The notes under the pieces: model-generated
What the model saw: only the letters and a program-made list of their open reading frames with translations
Database searches by the model: none
What the model was told of the DNA's origin: nothing
Shown here: piece after piece, positions 10,796-22,597 of the stretch
Layout of the letters: each line of letters starts with the position of its first letter
How positions within the stretch are numbered: the first letter of the stretch is position 1
Assembly: GCA_948567375.1 (NCBI GenBank)
Contig: OX419758.1
Location: 39,375,001-39,439,000, forward strand
Origin: Lunularia cruciata
Lineage: Eukaryota > Streptophyta > Marchantiopsida > Lunulariales > Lunulariaceae
Direction: 5' to 3'
DNA length: 64,000 nt
Translations under genes and position numbers: made by a program

Positions 10796-13538
10796 TGAAC
10801 ACTTCCGGAACTCCATGAACTGTCCTATCTTATTCAGCTTTTTCAAGGTTTAGATTGTCTTTGTCGAAATGTCTTATTCACATCAATACATTCATGACAT
10901 AAATAGCATCAATTTGCAATAAGAGCTTCCGCTCTCTCTACCGTTGTGGACCCCGGGTTGTGAACTGATCTGATGACCACCTTAGACACACTTCTTCCAC
11001 CTCGTGAACCATAAAACAAGCAGAATGCTGTCTTTTAGTGAGCAGGTTCCTTTTTTGATAGGCCAGGCGGACCATTGATAGTTGTGAATATAGTTGAGAT
11101 GGGTCAACATTCGAGTAACATTCGTGTACAAATTCTTTTGACTCGCTTTTAAATCTCTTCACTATGTACCATGCGGACATACTGCAATGAGTACCATGGT
11201 TTATATCTATGTCACACATTCTCGTGTTTCTTCTTCAATCTGTGGTTTATGTGCATATGTGCATCTAGTGTTCTCTTCCTTCTATCATTTTACTTTGCTC
11301 GTGGGTATATGTGGCTGACCTCTTCCAAGTAGCTAGATAGCCTTCACATGCTTTTCCTGTCGCCTACGCATGACCTATTTTTCACAATTAACCAGTTGGT
11401 GGCAGAGCTAATGAGAAGTTGTGGTCCCGGACCCACGCAAAGCAGGCCAGCCAGTCGTGTGGGACGAGTGGCACAATTGTACATGTACTGTGGGTACGGT
11501 CCCACCTCCTCACTCATGTTCAAGACCAAATTGTGTTTCGATTTTCATGAGCTCTACTCTTCTCTCTATCTTTGGTCAGTGCCTACCCTCCTTCAGTCGG
11601 GGCCTACTCCATCTGCCTCTTCCCTTTCTGTACCTTTCACCGCTCCCCTGCTTGCATGTGGTTTGTGCTCATCTTTCACTGTCTGCTCGGCAGTGCACGT
11701 TGATATTAGCTTGATCGCTTTCAGGCATGGAGTGGTGTTCTAGTACCCAACCTGGCCGAACCGCCGCACTTTTCGTCACGAGTTCACCACAGTGTAGTGT
11801 CACAGATCCTCCTATCTTAGCCCAGAAGCCTAATCTTGGGAGAGCTTGTGCTGCACGCTGAAATCTCCCGCCTTGACAGCTCCAAGCGTCCACGTTCGGA
11901 TCCTAAACCTTTAAGTTCAGTCTCCAATAAAGTATTCCTTCAAATTTACTTTTTATCAATCCTGCTTCCGCCGGAATGAAGAAGATCTGTTCCCAAGATA
12001 GAAGAGCATCTGCGATGTTGTTTATTACGTTTGACACGAGTTCGTCATGACCACCGCAGAGGGTCATGGCCCAGCTAACTCTCGGTTTGAATGTATCATA
12101 CCTTTCACATACAGGAAAGGAAGCGATTGCCGTGTATACTTTCCTCGTTCAGGTATCCCGATTTGGCAGGCTGCCATAGGACGAATCGTGTAGAATGTCA
12201 AGATTTAGGCTCGCCGGGTGAGGTGATACTTTGTGCCTCGGTACATCCAATTCGGAACAGGTCCACTACTTTTGGCGGAATTAGAGGATTTTACCAATTT
12301 TCACAAATTTTCATTCCTTACCAATTAGCCAAGTTTCCTCTTCTATCTTCTCAATAAAACACAAATCCTCGAGAACTGTTTGGAGATTTCACCTCCAAAC
12401 TACTGCAGGAATTTAACGAAGCCTAAACCTGTTTACGAATCCGAGCTCATCTATTTCCCAAAATCAGCTGAATATTAGGGAGCATGGGCAAGTTTTATCT
12501 AGACACTGTAGTTCATATGCATGTGCCAAAGAATGTGCTGACGCTTCTTGTTACCAAGCCTTGAACACAATAGAAAGACTTTTTCTTTACGTTACGCCTA
12601 CTCACAAGAATTGAGGTGGAAACACACATTTGGTTCGTAAAGAAGACCCAACCCCAAACAGACGAACTTTTCGCTCTAAGTCCGTCAAGTGAGTTGCATG
12701 GTCTCGAAAGGAATGGATTCTCGTGCATAGAAAGATGTCCCGATTTAGCCAACTTCATGAAGTTTGTGAAGAGATATTCCACACTCGAGTTGATTCCGAA
12801 GGACTTTCTGCATGAGGTGCATAGTTTCCGATGCCGTGGCGAAGATGGCTATCTCACCTTCACTTCTACCTTGGCTCTAGAGAGTTCCATTCAAAGAGTT
12901 CAAATTCGTCTTTCAAAGCACTGTTTGAGGTACTACTTTTTCCAGGAGTTGTATCTTGTACGCTGCTGCTGCTGCTAATGGACCCGTGGGCTTGATTTAG
13001 TGGGCTCGTCTTTTATGGCAAGTGAATTGGAGAATGATTATCGATCACCTCACCAAAAGAAATCATGTCAACAGCCGACATCAACACTTCAGTACTAATC
13101 GTTAGCATACAAGTACTTCAAACGAAGATTGAATTTAATGGTCAGTATCGAAGCCGCGCAGGTTTATCCTGTAATTCCACATGAATGTTCATCATCTCAA
13201 CTTATAAGAAATATCATCCTTTACAAATGCAATTCAAATCTCTTGCAATCCTTTCTAGGATGCTGAACTTTTGTAGAACTGGACAACAAGTGCTCTCTAA
13301 TCTTTTGCAAGTCCAACAAAGTCTCGTCATGCTTTAACCAGGATAATCACCTTCGCGGCCCCTCTCAGTAACCCTACTGTCAGAGCTCCAGATGTCGTGC
13401 TTGCAGCATCACCCGCACACCAAATATCATTTCCTGAACACGTGAATTGCCTCTTGGTTGATCCGACTGTGAAATTAGCAAAAACACACCGAGGCACTAC
13501 TTCTAGACTCATCTACATCTATCTACACTTCGGGAGAG
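10796..13538. other. GAE 3' flank and intergenic DNA
   Basis: The first ~130 bases after the GAE stop are AT-rich and probably its 3' untranslated region; no definite polyadenylation signal was assigned. Beyond that only short frames occur. The longest ATG-started one (12616-12978, +, 120 codons) ends in a GCT microsatellite at about 12963-12977 and matches nothing I know. No RNA gene seen. Confidence 0.5.
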
Positions 13539-13702
13539 TGTGGAGACGGGAGAGGAGAGGGAGAGATGTGAGAGTAAAGATCTGTACGTTTTGAGTGCTC
13601 ACTAGCATATAGTACTTGAGTGTAGAGACGGGAGAGGAGAGGGAGAGATGTGAGAGTAAAGATCTGTACGTTTTGAGTGCTCACTAGCATATAGTACTTG
13701 AG
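13539..13702. repeat. 82-bp tandem duplication, two nearly identical copies
   Basis: Unit 1 is 13539-13620 and unit 2 is 13621-13702. Both contain GACGGGAGAGGAGAGGG and TAGTACTTGAGTGTAGAG. The copies differ at about one position, so the duplication is recent. It is immediately followed by AT-rich DNA leading into the retrotransposon remnant. Confidence 0.9.
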
Positions 13703-14170
13703 TGTAGAGTAGATTCTGTTAGTTTTTCAATTTTTGTTCTATTGGTATCTAGATTGAAGAATATAAAAAATTGAGTAAAAAGTTACGAGTATTTTCAGAT
13801 CTTTTAGGGTTTAGAGTGATCTGTACGCGTCGAGAGTGATGCGTTCGGAATTTTCATTTTTAATATTTTGGTTTTCATGATTAAATTCCATTGGTATTTA
13901 GTTAGAAAATTTTGAAGATGGAATTTGAAAGTTAGGAGAGTTTGTAAATTTTAGAGTTTAGAGAGATTGTATTTTTTTATGTGAGTATGGATGTGCAGAG
14001 TTGTGGTTTTGTAGGTATAGGGAGATATGGAGAACCGTATCATGTGTTACTATTATATTCTTGTGCTAGCCATGGTTACACATCTCCATGTGTGACCGCC
14101 TAGAGTGGCTCGAGTTATACCATGTCCGGCGTATCATTAACGCTTTACCTCGCAAGGGGTAAAAACCCAT
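13703..14170. other. AT-rich flank, possible 5' part of the non-LTR element
   Basis: No coding signal. It could be the degraded 5' region of the retrotransposon that becomes readable at about 14180, or unrelated flank; no boundary or target-site duplication could be placed. Confidence 0.4.
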
Positions 14171-17100
14171 GTGGTAAGGATGCACAAGGACTATGATTGG
14201 AACACTTGGGATGCACACTTGAGAGAAGAGACCATATCGACAGTAATGACACTCGAGATTATGCACACTTCTTTTATCCTTTTGTTGACTGTTCCAAAAA
14301 TACCGATCGAGTGGTGGGAATGGTTAGTTTCTCAGGCGGGTTGCATTTTGGGGTTATTTGAGACTAGTTTTCATTGTCCACATCTATTCCTTAGGCTACT
14401 CCGCACACTCCATGATGAGGCTAGATAGGCTTGTTGCCTACCACTTGATCGATTGGCACGTGATCCCCTAGACGAGTTAGCATGGTTCCTATTCCTCTTA
14501 CTCCCTCAATGGTGTCTTTGTTATGCTAGAGGAGGACGTGCAAGGCATAGAGAGGTGGTTGCTAGATTTCATCAATTTTAAGTGGTGGATTGGGCGGCCC
14601 TTCAGGAGGAGTCTATTAGGGCTACACGCTTTAGGAGACAGGTTTTGCCATAGGATACCATAGAGTCCACTCGATTATGATGGTGTAGGACATTGGGTTA
14701 GGCGGGAAATTCTAGTAGAGTAGCAAACACTACTTACTTTGTCTATGGCTAGTCCTCCTAATGAGACTATCTCTTCCCTACGTTCACTACATCCAATGGC
14801 AATAGAGTGACTACCACTAGAGGTCTTAGATTATCAATGGAGCAACCCTTATGTCTTGATAGGTCACTTTTTGCACAAGCACTATGCATTACCCCTTGCC
14901 TTTCCTCAAGAGGCTTGTCAGGGTTGGTTTATGAGCACCTTAGAGATTGCTTTCAGGCAGATGATCCTTCTAATGGTTTTACCAAGTTGTTTTAAGTGGC
15001 TGTAGTATTAGCAAGAGGAGACAATTCTGTGTTTGTTAGTCGGGCGTTAGGTGCTAGTCTACTTCTCGCAATGGAGAAGGACACAAGGTGCATTAGACCG
15101 ATTGCTATTGGAGAGATTCTTTTTTGTGTTTGGTTAGTCATACCATTGCCTTTCAACACTGCTCTAACTTTTGACAGCACCTCAGTCCACATCAGTTTGG
15201 AGTAGCTACACTTAGAGGATGTGAGGCTATATCTTTAGGCATTAGAGCACTCCTAGATATGCATCCGGAGTGGATCATCCTATAGGTGGATGTTGAGAAT
15301 GCTTTTAATAGCGTCTCACGTGCATCCATCTTTAGAGAGCTTAGGGAGGCTGGTGGATCCTTGGTGGAGTCTTATTCCTTTTGTGTGGTCTTTTCATGGC
15401 TCTCTTGCTTCCCTTTACTACAAGCACAGTTGTTCATAGGAGGGAGTCACCGTCTTGGAGTCAATTGTTGGTACATGTCAAGGAGATCCTTTAGGGGGAC
15501 CATTATTTGCCCTAGCTCACTTTAGAGCTCTCATATTTACTACTTTGGCCATGCTAGGTTGTGTATTTCCCTCCTTGGTAGATGATACACACATTGTAGG
15601 CCCTATAGATTAGATTAGGCAGGCCTTTGATCACTTGACTACCGAGCTACATCTAGTTGGCTTGAGAGTCAAGATGTCAAAGTGTAGGGCATGGTCCCTT
15701 TTAGGTATCCTTCCCCACCTTGAGCTTCTAGAGTGGTGTATCACATCTACATATGGACTATGTGTTCTTGGAGTGCCAGTAGGAGCCGAGGATTTTGTCA
15801 CATGCTTCTTAGATGTTGCACTTGCAGAGGATGTTCTCCATGTGAATGACCTTCCATTACTAGGGGATCCGCAAGTGGCATTTGGTATACTCTCCTCTAG
15901 TATCACTCATTGACCGATGTTCCTCATAAACATAGTTCCTCCCTCGCCGTCTTTCCTACAATGTATGAGAGCCTTTGATAGGAGGATTATGGGAGTCTTT
16001 GGTGATATTATTGGACCAAGGACTTTTGAGTGTTTGAAAAGGGATTTGGTATGTAGACAGATGGCTTTGCCAATCTCATGTGGAGGGGTTGGCTTGCTAT
16101 CTATGGAGGAGATGACACCTATAACATTTTTGGGTAGTTGGGCTCTCTCGGCACCCCTACTTTCCTCTCACTTTGTGGTTGTTGATAGGCCAGTTTTGGA
16201 GACTTATGTAGCAGAGGTGGAGGAGAGATCATATTCTCTCTAGATGTTACTATGGCAGACAAGAGATAGTCTTTCTCCAAGGGCACAAGAGGACTTTACA
16301 TCTTTTGATTCACTATTGTTAGATTGGACTAGAGGTTTACAGTCTTCCTTGATAGAGCAACATTGTAAGCATATGCTACATTCTCTCTTATTTGACTTGT
16401 CCATTCCTCATGCTATTAGAGCATGTCTTCATTCTTGCTCCGGCAAGGGTGCAAGCTCTTGGATCCTAGCTCGACCGTGCATTAGGGTGTTTGAACTTGC
16501 ACTAGCTACTTTCTCTACAACAATGAGCTTTTGCCTAGGTTTGGTCCACCCATTTGCATCTTGATTACTCACTTGTGAGTGTGGCTCTACACTAGATGCA
16601 GTAGCGGTCCATATGATATGGTGTACTTTTGGAGGACAGAGGATAGCTACCCATGATGCTATTAGGGACATAGTGTTTTCTATGGCACAAGAGAGTGGAT
16701 ACTTGGCTTGGATGGAGCGTTCATATGCTTTTCAAAACTATACCCATATATACCTTGAAACATCATCAATAAATGAGACAAATATTTAGAACTTGTTAGA
16801 CTCTTTTATGAACCAATCCATATGTTGGTGTGTGTCAATTCTAACAACTTGGAGGCCCTTGTACCATGATTTATACTTGGTCCGAGATGATCAGATGATA
16901 GTAACAGATGTCGTGGTTACGGACCCTACGCGTGATATAGTTTCAGAGGGAGCAATTACCCACCCCCCTGGATGGGCGGCGAGTGCAGCAGTAGGTTGTA
17001 AGGTCTCCAAGTATAGGGGCATGCAACAAGGTCACTTCTTTGTCCCTCTAGCCCTAGAGTTATATGGAGCAATTAACACGGCATTTGACACATTTTTTAA

Positions 17101-17352
17101 GGAGTGTGCAAGAGCTTATCATGTTAGGCGCCAAGGGGTACCACTCTCACTCTCATACTTTGTAGCATATTTTAGGTAGTGTGTGTCCATTGCTCTACAG
17201 AAGGCAGTGGCTGGTGCAATCCATAAAAGAGCAATCACACTGGGTGATGCTTCTTTGGATGCTCCGGTTGTTTGTAGACCATACGACTTGCTTAGCTCAA
17301 ATATCTTAGGTGCAGTAGGGCAGATTTCTCATATAGACTCTATTGGGGCCTA
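14171..17352 (+). pseudogene. degenerate non-LTR retrotransposon ORF (reverse transcriptase plus C-terminal nuclease-like domain)
   Basis: Most of the ORF stays in one frame, interrupted by in-frame stops (for example at 14426, 14572, 14993, 15911 and 16241) and at least two frameshifts (around 14700-14800 and 15200-15470). N-terminal region: DPLDELAWFLFLLLPQW and GGRARHREVVARF. Then RGLSGLVYEHLRDCFQ and VAVVLARGD near 14900-15010. RT motif A is VDVENAFNSVSR (about 15283). Motif B is GTCQGDPLGGPLFALAH (about 15470). Motif C is LVDDTH, with the two Asp codons at 15581-15586. Thumb-like blocks LGVPVG and LGDPQVAFGIL follow. After the thumb come a Cys/His motif CECG...H...C (about 16574-16624) and DVVVTDP...HPPG (about 16908-16965), which resembles a PD-(D/E)XK-type nuclease. 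That last point is inference. The final stop, TAG at 17350-17352, lies inside a hairpin shared with the short dispersed element. Non-functional. Confidence 0.85.
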
Positions 17353-17440
17353 GCCTCATTTTACCTTTTTTGTCTCTCCCTTGTACGGCTTGATGGGGTC
17401 TTCCCATCCTACGTGTTCTCTACGCGGTTGCCTTTTCTTT
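17341..17440 (+). repeat. short dispersed element, copy B (at the 3' end of the non-LTR element)
   Basis: It has the same order of blocks as the other copies: hairpin GGGGC-CTA-GCCTC, a pyrimidine-rich stretch, TTGTACGGCTTGATGGGG, TCTTCCCATCC, and the tail TACGCGGTTGCCTTTTC. It overlaps the last codons of the retrotransposon frame (DSIGA then stop) and shows no target-site duplication. It may therefore be that element's own 3' untranslated region and not an insertion. Confidence 0.8.
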
Positions 17441-17471
17441 TGGATGGGGTTTACTCAGCTTTTACAAATAA

Positions 17472-17641
17472 AAACAACTGAAATTGTCGTGGAGAAGTTT
17501 TACAATGCATATCCTGTGGCGTTCTTTTACAATGTATTCCCAGTGGAGTTCCCTCTAAACAACTGAAATTGTCGTGGAGAAGTTTTACAATGCATATCCA
17601 GTGGCGTTCTTTTACAATGTATTCCCGGTGGCGTTCCCTCT
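17472..17641. repeat. 85-bp tandem repeat x2 with nested 27-bp repeat
   Basis: Units are 17472-17556 and 17557-17641. Within each unit a ~27-bp subunit, TTTTACAATG..., ending GTGGCGTTC or close to it, occurs twice, so the array is a repeat within a repeat. No coding sense. No spacers of unrelated sequence, so not a CRISPR-like array. Confidence 0.9.
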
Positions 17642-17968
17642 GCCGAAAGGGGTGGTGGGATTTAGGCATTCGATCTTGACTTATCCCCTTCCCCTTTAGC
17701 TTGTCCTCAAACTTGATCCGGATGGTGGGGATTTGAGTCTGCAAATGGGGTATTCATGTAGTGATGGACTTGAGGAATTCAACATTAACAGTAACGCCAA
17801 AATTGGTGATTTATTTACATTACTGTATAAAATGTTATTCTATAATATGTATAAATATAATTTCAATAACAATTAATGAGAAGGGAACTAAAGAAAAATA
17901 CTAACTAATTTTCAATATAAATCATGAAGGAAGTATAAATTATCTGAGATATAGAAATTTTTTTTTTG
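17642..17968. other. intergenic DNA, AT-rich
   Basis: Short stretch between two tandem repeats; nothing recognised. Confidence 0.5.
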
Positions 17969-18372
17969 TATTTGCTGTTTATAGTTTTTTCTACAATCTG
18001 AAGTACCAAAATTCCATAAATTTAGAATTGATTATGTTTAGAGATAAATCTATTTGCATAACAACAAATGACTTTTTAATTATCACTAACTAAAGGTATA
18101 AGCGGGGGTTCTACTACTCAGTATTGTTCTTCTTGAAACTAAATTATTCCACTCTAAATTTTATTTGTGTTTTTATTTGCCGTTTATAATTTTTTTCTAC
18201 AATCTAAAGTACCAAAATTCCATAAATTTAGAATTGATTGTGTTTAGAGATAAACCTATTTGCATAACAAAAAATGACTTTTTAATTATCACTAACTAAA
18301 AGGTATAAGCGGGGTTCTACTACTCAGTATTGTTCTTCTTGAAACTAAATTATTCCACTCTAAATTTATAAT
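17969..18372. repeat. 205-bp tandem duplication
   Basis: Copy 1 is 17969-18173 and copy 2 is 18174-18372. Both contain CTACAATCT, AGTACCAAAATTCCATAAAT and TAAGCGGGG, with about ten differences and small indels between copies. AT-rich and non-coding. Confidence 0.9.
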
Positions 18373-18793
18373 AAAATTATATTAGTAAAATATTTTTTTA
18401 TAAAATTTTTATTGAAAAATATCTCAAATATAAATTATATATTTTTCACCCATTAAAAACTTATCTGATATTTTATTTATACTTTATAATGTGTTTGTGA
18501 CATAAGGAATATAAGCATCATTTTATTTGATCGTCAAAGAACAATGTATGATTGGTATGGTACATAGGAATATCAAGCCTAGGCTATTACTAAGGTCCGG
18601 AGTTTTTCAAACAAAGTAACAGAACCCATAGAATCCATAGTTTTTCAGATCTGAATATAAATGGGAAAAGCTCTTATCAATCATCAAATAAACTTAGTTA
18701 ACTAGTTTTCAACTAAATTAGAGTTATTGATAATGGAATCGATATCTCCAGTCTCTATCCTTACAACATAGGTGTCGGAGTTCTAAACCGGAA
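18373..18793. other. AT-rich intergenic DNA
   Basis: Nothing recognised beyond AT-rich sequence. Confidence 0.5.
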
Positions 18794-19150
18794 TTACAAT
18801 CTGCAGACCCTCAAACAGGTTGGTTGGTTTTGTTTCCATTCCCTAACTATTCGAGCGGCCTGTGCTAGAAAGGATTTGATCTCATAGGTCCTCCAAACAG
18901 AGAGAAATAGACTCGAAGAGTCGTCCACCATTCTGCTTGTCATTGTCCTTTTGATTGTTCTCAACAACTGGGTTGAGTCGGGTGAAGGCACTCCCACTAC
19001 TTGTGTGAGTGGGAGGTAGTGCATCAGGTACAGAGAGGAAGTGAATCCGATACCAACAGCCAAACCTGAGAGGAAAGCATGCAATTTGCTTACACCAGAC
19101 AGAGGTCGGAGTTGTAAAAACAGAACCTGTTTGATCTGCCTACATAACAT
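18794..19150 (-). CDS. unrecognised 118-aa ORF with one membrane segment
   Basis: The frame is open from at least 19222; the first ATG is at 19150. The predicted protein starts MLCRQIKQ, has a hydrophobic stretch of ~20 residues (FLSGLAVGIGFTSSLYLM, about residues 28-45) and ends in a basic, Arg-rich tail. A short basic head followed by a single anchor resembles the start of a type II Golgi protein, but no catalytic domain follows: the DNA to the left is AT-rich and repetitive. It may be a broken 5' exon, an unrecognised small gene, or chance. Confidence 0.25.
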   Translation of the reverse strand: MLCRQIKQVLFLQLRPLSGVSKLHAFLSGLAVGIGFTSSLYLMHYLPLTQVVGVPSPDSTQLLRTIKRTMTSRMVDDSSSLFLSVWRTYEIKSFLAQAARIVREWKQNQPTCLRVCRL

Positions 19151-19222
19151 CTGCTCACCCGGACGTGGAAATGATAATTCACTTGATCTTTGATGTCTGA
19201 GTTGAAGGTCTCGAGTTCTCAC

Positions 19223-21771
19223 TATATTCTTGTATAACCTGATGATTTTATGACATGATGTTTTTACTGGAGCATCTTAAAACTCAACTCCGAACACGGG
19301 ATTAACTGGGATCGATGACATCGTACTACTGCTGGAGTATTTCATCAACAATCTGACGATTAAATTTCATGAACTTAAACTTTCTGAGGCTTAAATTGCA
19401 TCTCTTCGTTGTGACTGTCAAATAGGATGTCATAATGGCTTCACATGGATCCTTCATACACTTGTTCCTTCACGTTGGTTCCAGAAGATGGAACTTTCTG
19501 CGGTTTGGAAACAGCAGATTTCTCCAATGTTGTAAATACATGTTCCTGCATTCCAGCAAACTCGAGTGCTTTTAGATTCATGATATACTTCCCTTACTGT
19601 TTTCCGGAATTCGGTGAGTTCTATTCTCGTTCTTTAACATTTGAGATAGTCTTCTGCTCTTAGGATGTCTGCACATTCCTAAGGGATTGGAAATGATAAT
19701 TCGTTCCGTTTCTCGGATGCAAGCACGTAACGGCCGGCCCTGCCAGGATTGAGCTGTTATAGGATTTATTTTGTGAGGTTCACCGTCTACTTATCTACCA
19801 AAATTGGGTACGTCTAACAGCCTAGTGAAATATCAATATCAGTCAGATTTGATAGCTGATGTTTTCCTGAAGCATGCTATTCCTAAGCATGTATTTGTCC
19901 TTCTGCAATCACACCAGACGCTCAACTTCTCTTTCTTCACTGGTTTCTTCTCTGTTCTTCTGGGCCTCCAAGAGTGTCGTATCTATAACTTAGAACAACT
20001 TCCAAATATCACTGACACGCCATCTCATTCAATATGATAATATGATAATATCGGTCAGTCGTAGGACGATCTGTTCTTCAGGTCCAGTTCTCAGCCTAGG
20101 TAGTTAAGAGAAATCGTCAGTTACCAAGAATGACAGAGTGGAAAGGCTCTCACCCACATGTCTATACGAGTGCATTCCTTGTTCTGAATAGATGAAACCT
20201 GGAGAAGCGAGGGAAGTTTATGGCACAGTATCTATATTTCCTCTCACCCTCTTATTCTTGATTATGTTTCAGAGTGCCTGGCTTAGAACACTATCAGAAA
20301 ACTCCGTCTCCAGCGGTAGACCTGTGTCTCCTCATAAGTTAAGAATGTGGAATCAGAGGTTCAGGTGCGGACTCTGATGAATTCGTGCATTCTCTTGCAC
20401 TAAAATCAAACTTCGTCTTTAGTGCCACGACTGTAAACGTTTTAAAGAAGAGAGAAAACATAGAAAGAAGGGGAGGTTTTGCCCAAGGTCATAGTAGGAA
20501 GCAAAACTGTGAAGTGCAGCATTCTTTGTAAAACCTCTTTTTTGTGCTGGAACGAAGGGTTCATACCAGAGTGTGGTGTCCTTTAGGTACGTATGCTTGG
20601 CCGACACAAGAGGTGATTTTCATGCACTTCCGTTGCTTAAGAAAGTTAAGAACACAAAAGATATATATAATTAGGATTCCCAAGCGTTTGTTGTGCGCAA
20701 ACCGTGAACGAAGCTAATTTAAAATTTGTTTAGTTCAGGCTGAGATTCATCGTCTAGCTTTTCATTTTCCGCCCTTACTGTCCACGGAAATTAGGTGCTT
20801 GAGCTATATTCATCCCTTGGTTGAACATTGTCAATAGTTCTACTTATTGTTCAGCATTAGGTTTTGAAAGCATCTTACTTGTGCCTGTCTGCTCCTGCTC
20901 CTTTCCTGCTGTGTTACAGGGTCAGAAGAATTTCAGTCTTTCTGAACAAAGAAGTCAAATCGTGAACTTAATCCAGCGAAGAAGATGCTCAGCTTAAGTT
21001 TCTGAATGTAGACAGCAGTCAGTAGTGGAGGACTCATGCGAATCTTCGATATTGGGCCAAGATCTTTGGGTCCAGTTTGGATAGTCCACTAGCTGCCGGG
21101 TTAATTCGCTGGGATTAGTGATGTATTCGTGCTCACGAACTCGTGTACATTAGAAGAAAAGCACGACACTCAATCTTAGAGTTTTCCAAAGGTGGCTGTT
21201 CTTGGCTCCCGTTCATGACAAATCTGCTGCTAGGACAACAATGCGTTGTAAGCATACGTGCAAACTATTGTTTGTCAATACTCGGACATATGTTTATGGA
21301 CGAGATGGGGTCCTTATAAACCAACCACGGTCAACGAGTACTGAAACAGAAGAACTTTGGCAAACTAATTAGATCAGACATGCACTTATCGATGGGTTGG
21401 GAACTAAGCAAGTCAAGAATGAACGATTGAATACAAGAAGAGACAAAATTCATCGATTTTGATGTTAATTTTATTCCACATTCAATCATGACCGCTTACT
21501 TCTCAGTTCAGGGATGGGCTATTGCGGGATAATCAGCACCTTTAGCTCACACTGGTCGCCATATCAAATTTAGTTCAGGGCTCATGGGTGTTCGCGTTAT
21601 TGAGACGAAGCCACAAATTACCCCTGGCTATCTAATGACAAACCCTATGGCTGTGGCCAAGATTAGTTGGAACAGTAGACGGCAGTGTCATACCCAGAGG
21701 CATCCCTCGGTAATTCTCACATCTTTCCTTGCTTTGCTTTCCCTCCTTTGCCTTAGCATCGAGTACTTGTC
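19223..21771. other. intergenic DNA, no gene recognised
   Basis: Mixed base composition with only short frames (60-77 codons). No domain motif, RNA gene or repeat identified. Confidence 0.5.
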
Positions 21772-21829
21772 AGGCAGCTAGGATTAATGTAATTAGCTTC
21801 TCAGTTTAGTATTTTAATCCTAGCTGCCT
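21772..21829. repeat. hairpin with perfect 15-bp stem
   Basis: Arms AGGCAGCTAGGATTA (21772-21786) and its exact complement (21815-21829) surround a 28-nt AT-rich loop. No further pairing outside, so not a standard DNA-transposon terminal repeat. Confidence 0.85.
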
Positions 21830-22368
21830 AACCAACACGATGTTGGTCCATTGGTTCGATTGCCAGGAAGGTCAACATGTTCAAACTTGATCGAGGCACG
21901 ACTCCTCGATTGGGAATGCTTCAAAATTGTATGGGACTATACTTCCTCCTACTGATCATCTGATGTGCTCCTTCGCTCTCTCTTCCGCACAATCACCTCA
22001 CATTCTTCAAATTAAGCTCCTACCGAAGAGATTTCCATCATCTGAAAGATCCACATCGGCTTAGAATCTAGTCATGTACAGACGTGAACTTCTGTGCGTT
22101 ATAGCTGTTGAACGGTTCGTTGCAGTCTGGTTAATCCTACCAAGAATCTGATCCAAGAGTGTGAAGGAACCGGAGCACTTAAAGTCTTAGTCGAGCTCTT
22201 GAATTCATCAGGGAAAAGGCCAATAGCTGAGGGTTCGTCGTAAATTCTGAAGTTTCGAACTCCAAAATTCAGTGGGATGAATCAAGTTCTCATGTTTCAG
22301 TTTTTTCACAAAAGATCGTTTCGCTTCGCCAGGTAGTCGTCTCTTGTCTGCCTACGCATGCAGAAGCA
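21830..22368. other. intergenic DNA
   Basis: Nothing recognised before the retroposon insertion at 22381. Confidence 0.5.
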
Positions 22369-22490
22369 GTTTAAAACCTTGGGGCTTAGCCCCATGTTAC
22401 CTTTTTTGTCTCTCCCTTGTACGGCTTTGATGGGGTCTTCCCATCCTTCATTTTTCCTACGCGGTCGCCTTTTTCCATGTTTAAAACCTT
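22369..22490 (+). mobile_element. short dispersed element, copy C, with 12-bp target-site duplication
   Basis: The 98-bp element at 22381-22478 is flanked by exact direct repeats GTTTAAAACCTT (22369-22380 and 22479-22490). Inside, in order: hairpin GGGGCTTAGCCCC, ATGTTACC and a T run, CTCTCCCTTGTACGGCTTTG, second hairpin GATGGGGTCTTCCCATC, and the tail TACGCGGTCGCCTTTTTCC. A perfect flanking duplication of variable length across copies is the mark of target-primed reverse transcription. No Pol III A/B boxes of the usual form and no poly-A tail seen. Confidence 0.9.
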
Positions 22491-22597
22491 AGAAGTATTT
22501 GATCTATCAACAGATAGATGTCATAGAGAAGTACCTTAAAATGTAGCTCAGATACACTTCGCGCAAGCGACAATGACTGAAACATGTCAACCGCGAT

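Noticed and set aside
12616-12978. 120-codon frame ending in poly-Cys
   Set aside because: The end is a GCT microsatellite and the rest has no recognisable feature; the opposite strand is also open.
17472-18372. CRISPR-like repeat array
   Set aside because: Repeats are head-to-tail without unique spacers, in a plant genome context.
22381-22478. Hammerhead-ribozyme retrozyme as the identity of the short element
   Set aside because: The conserved hammerhead core strings were not found in either orientation; its hairpins are of another kind.
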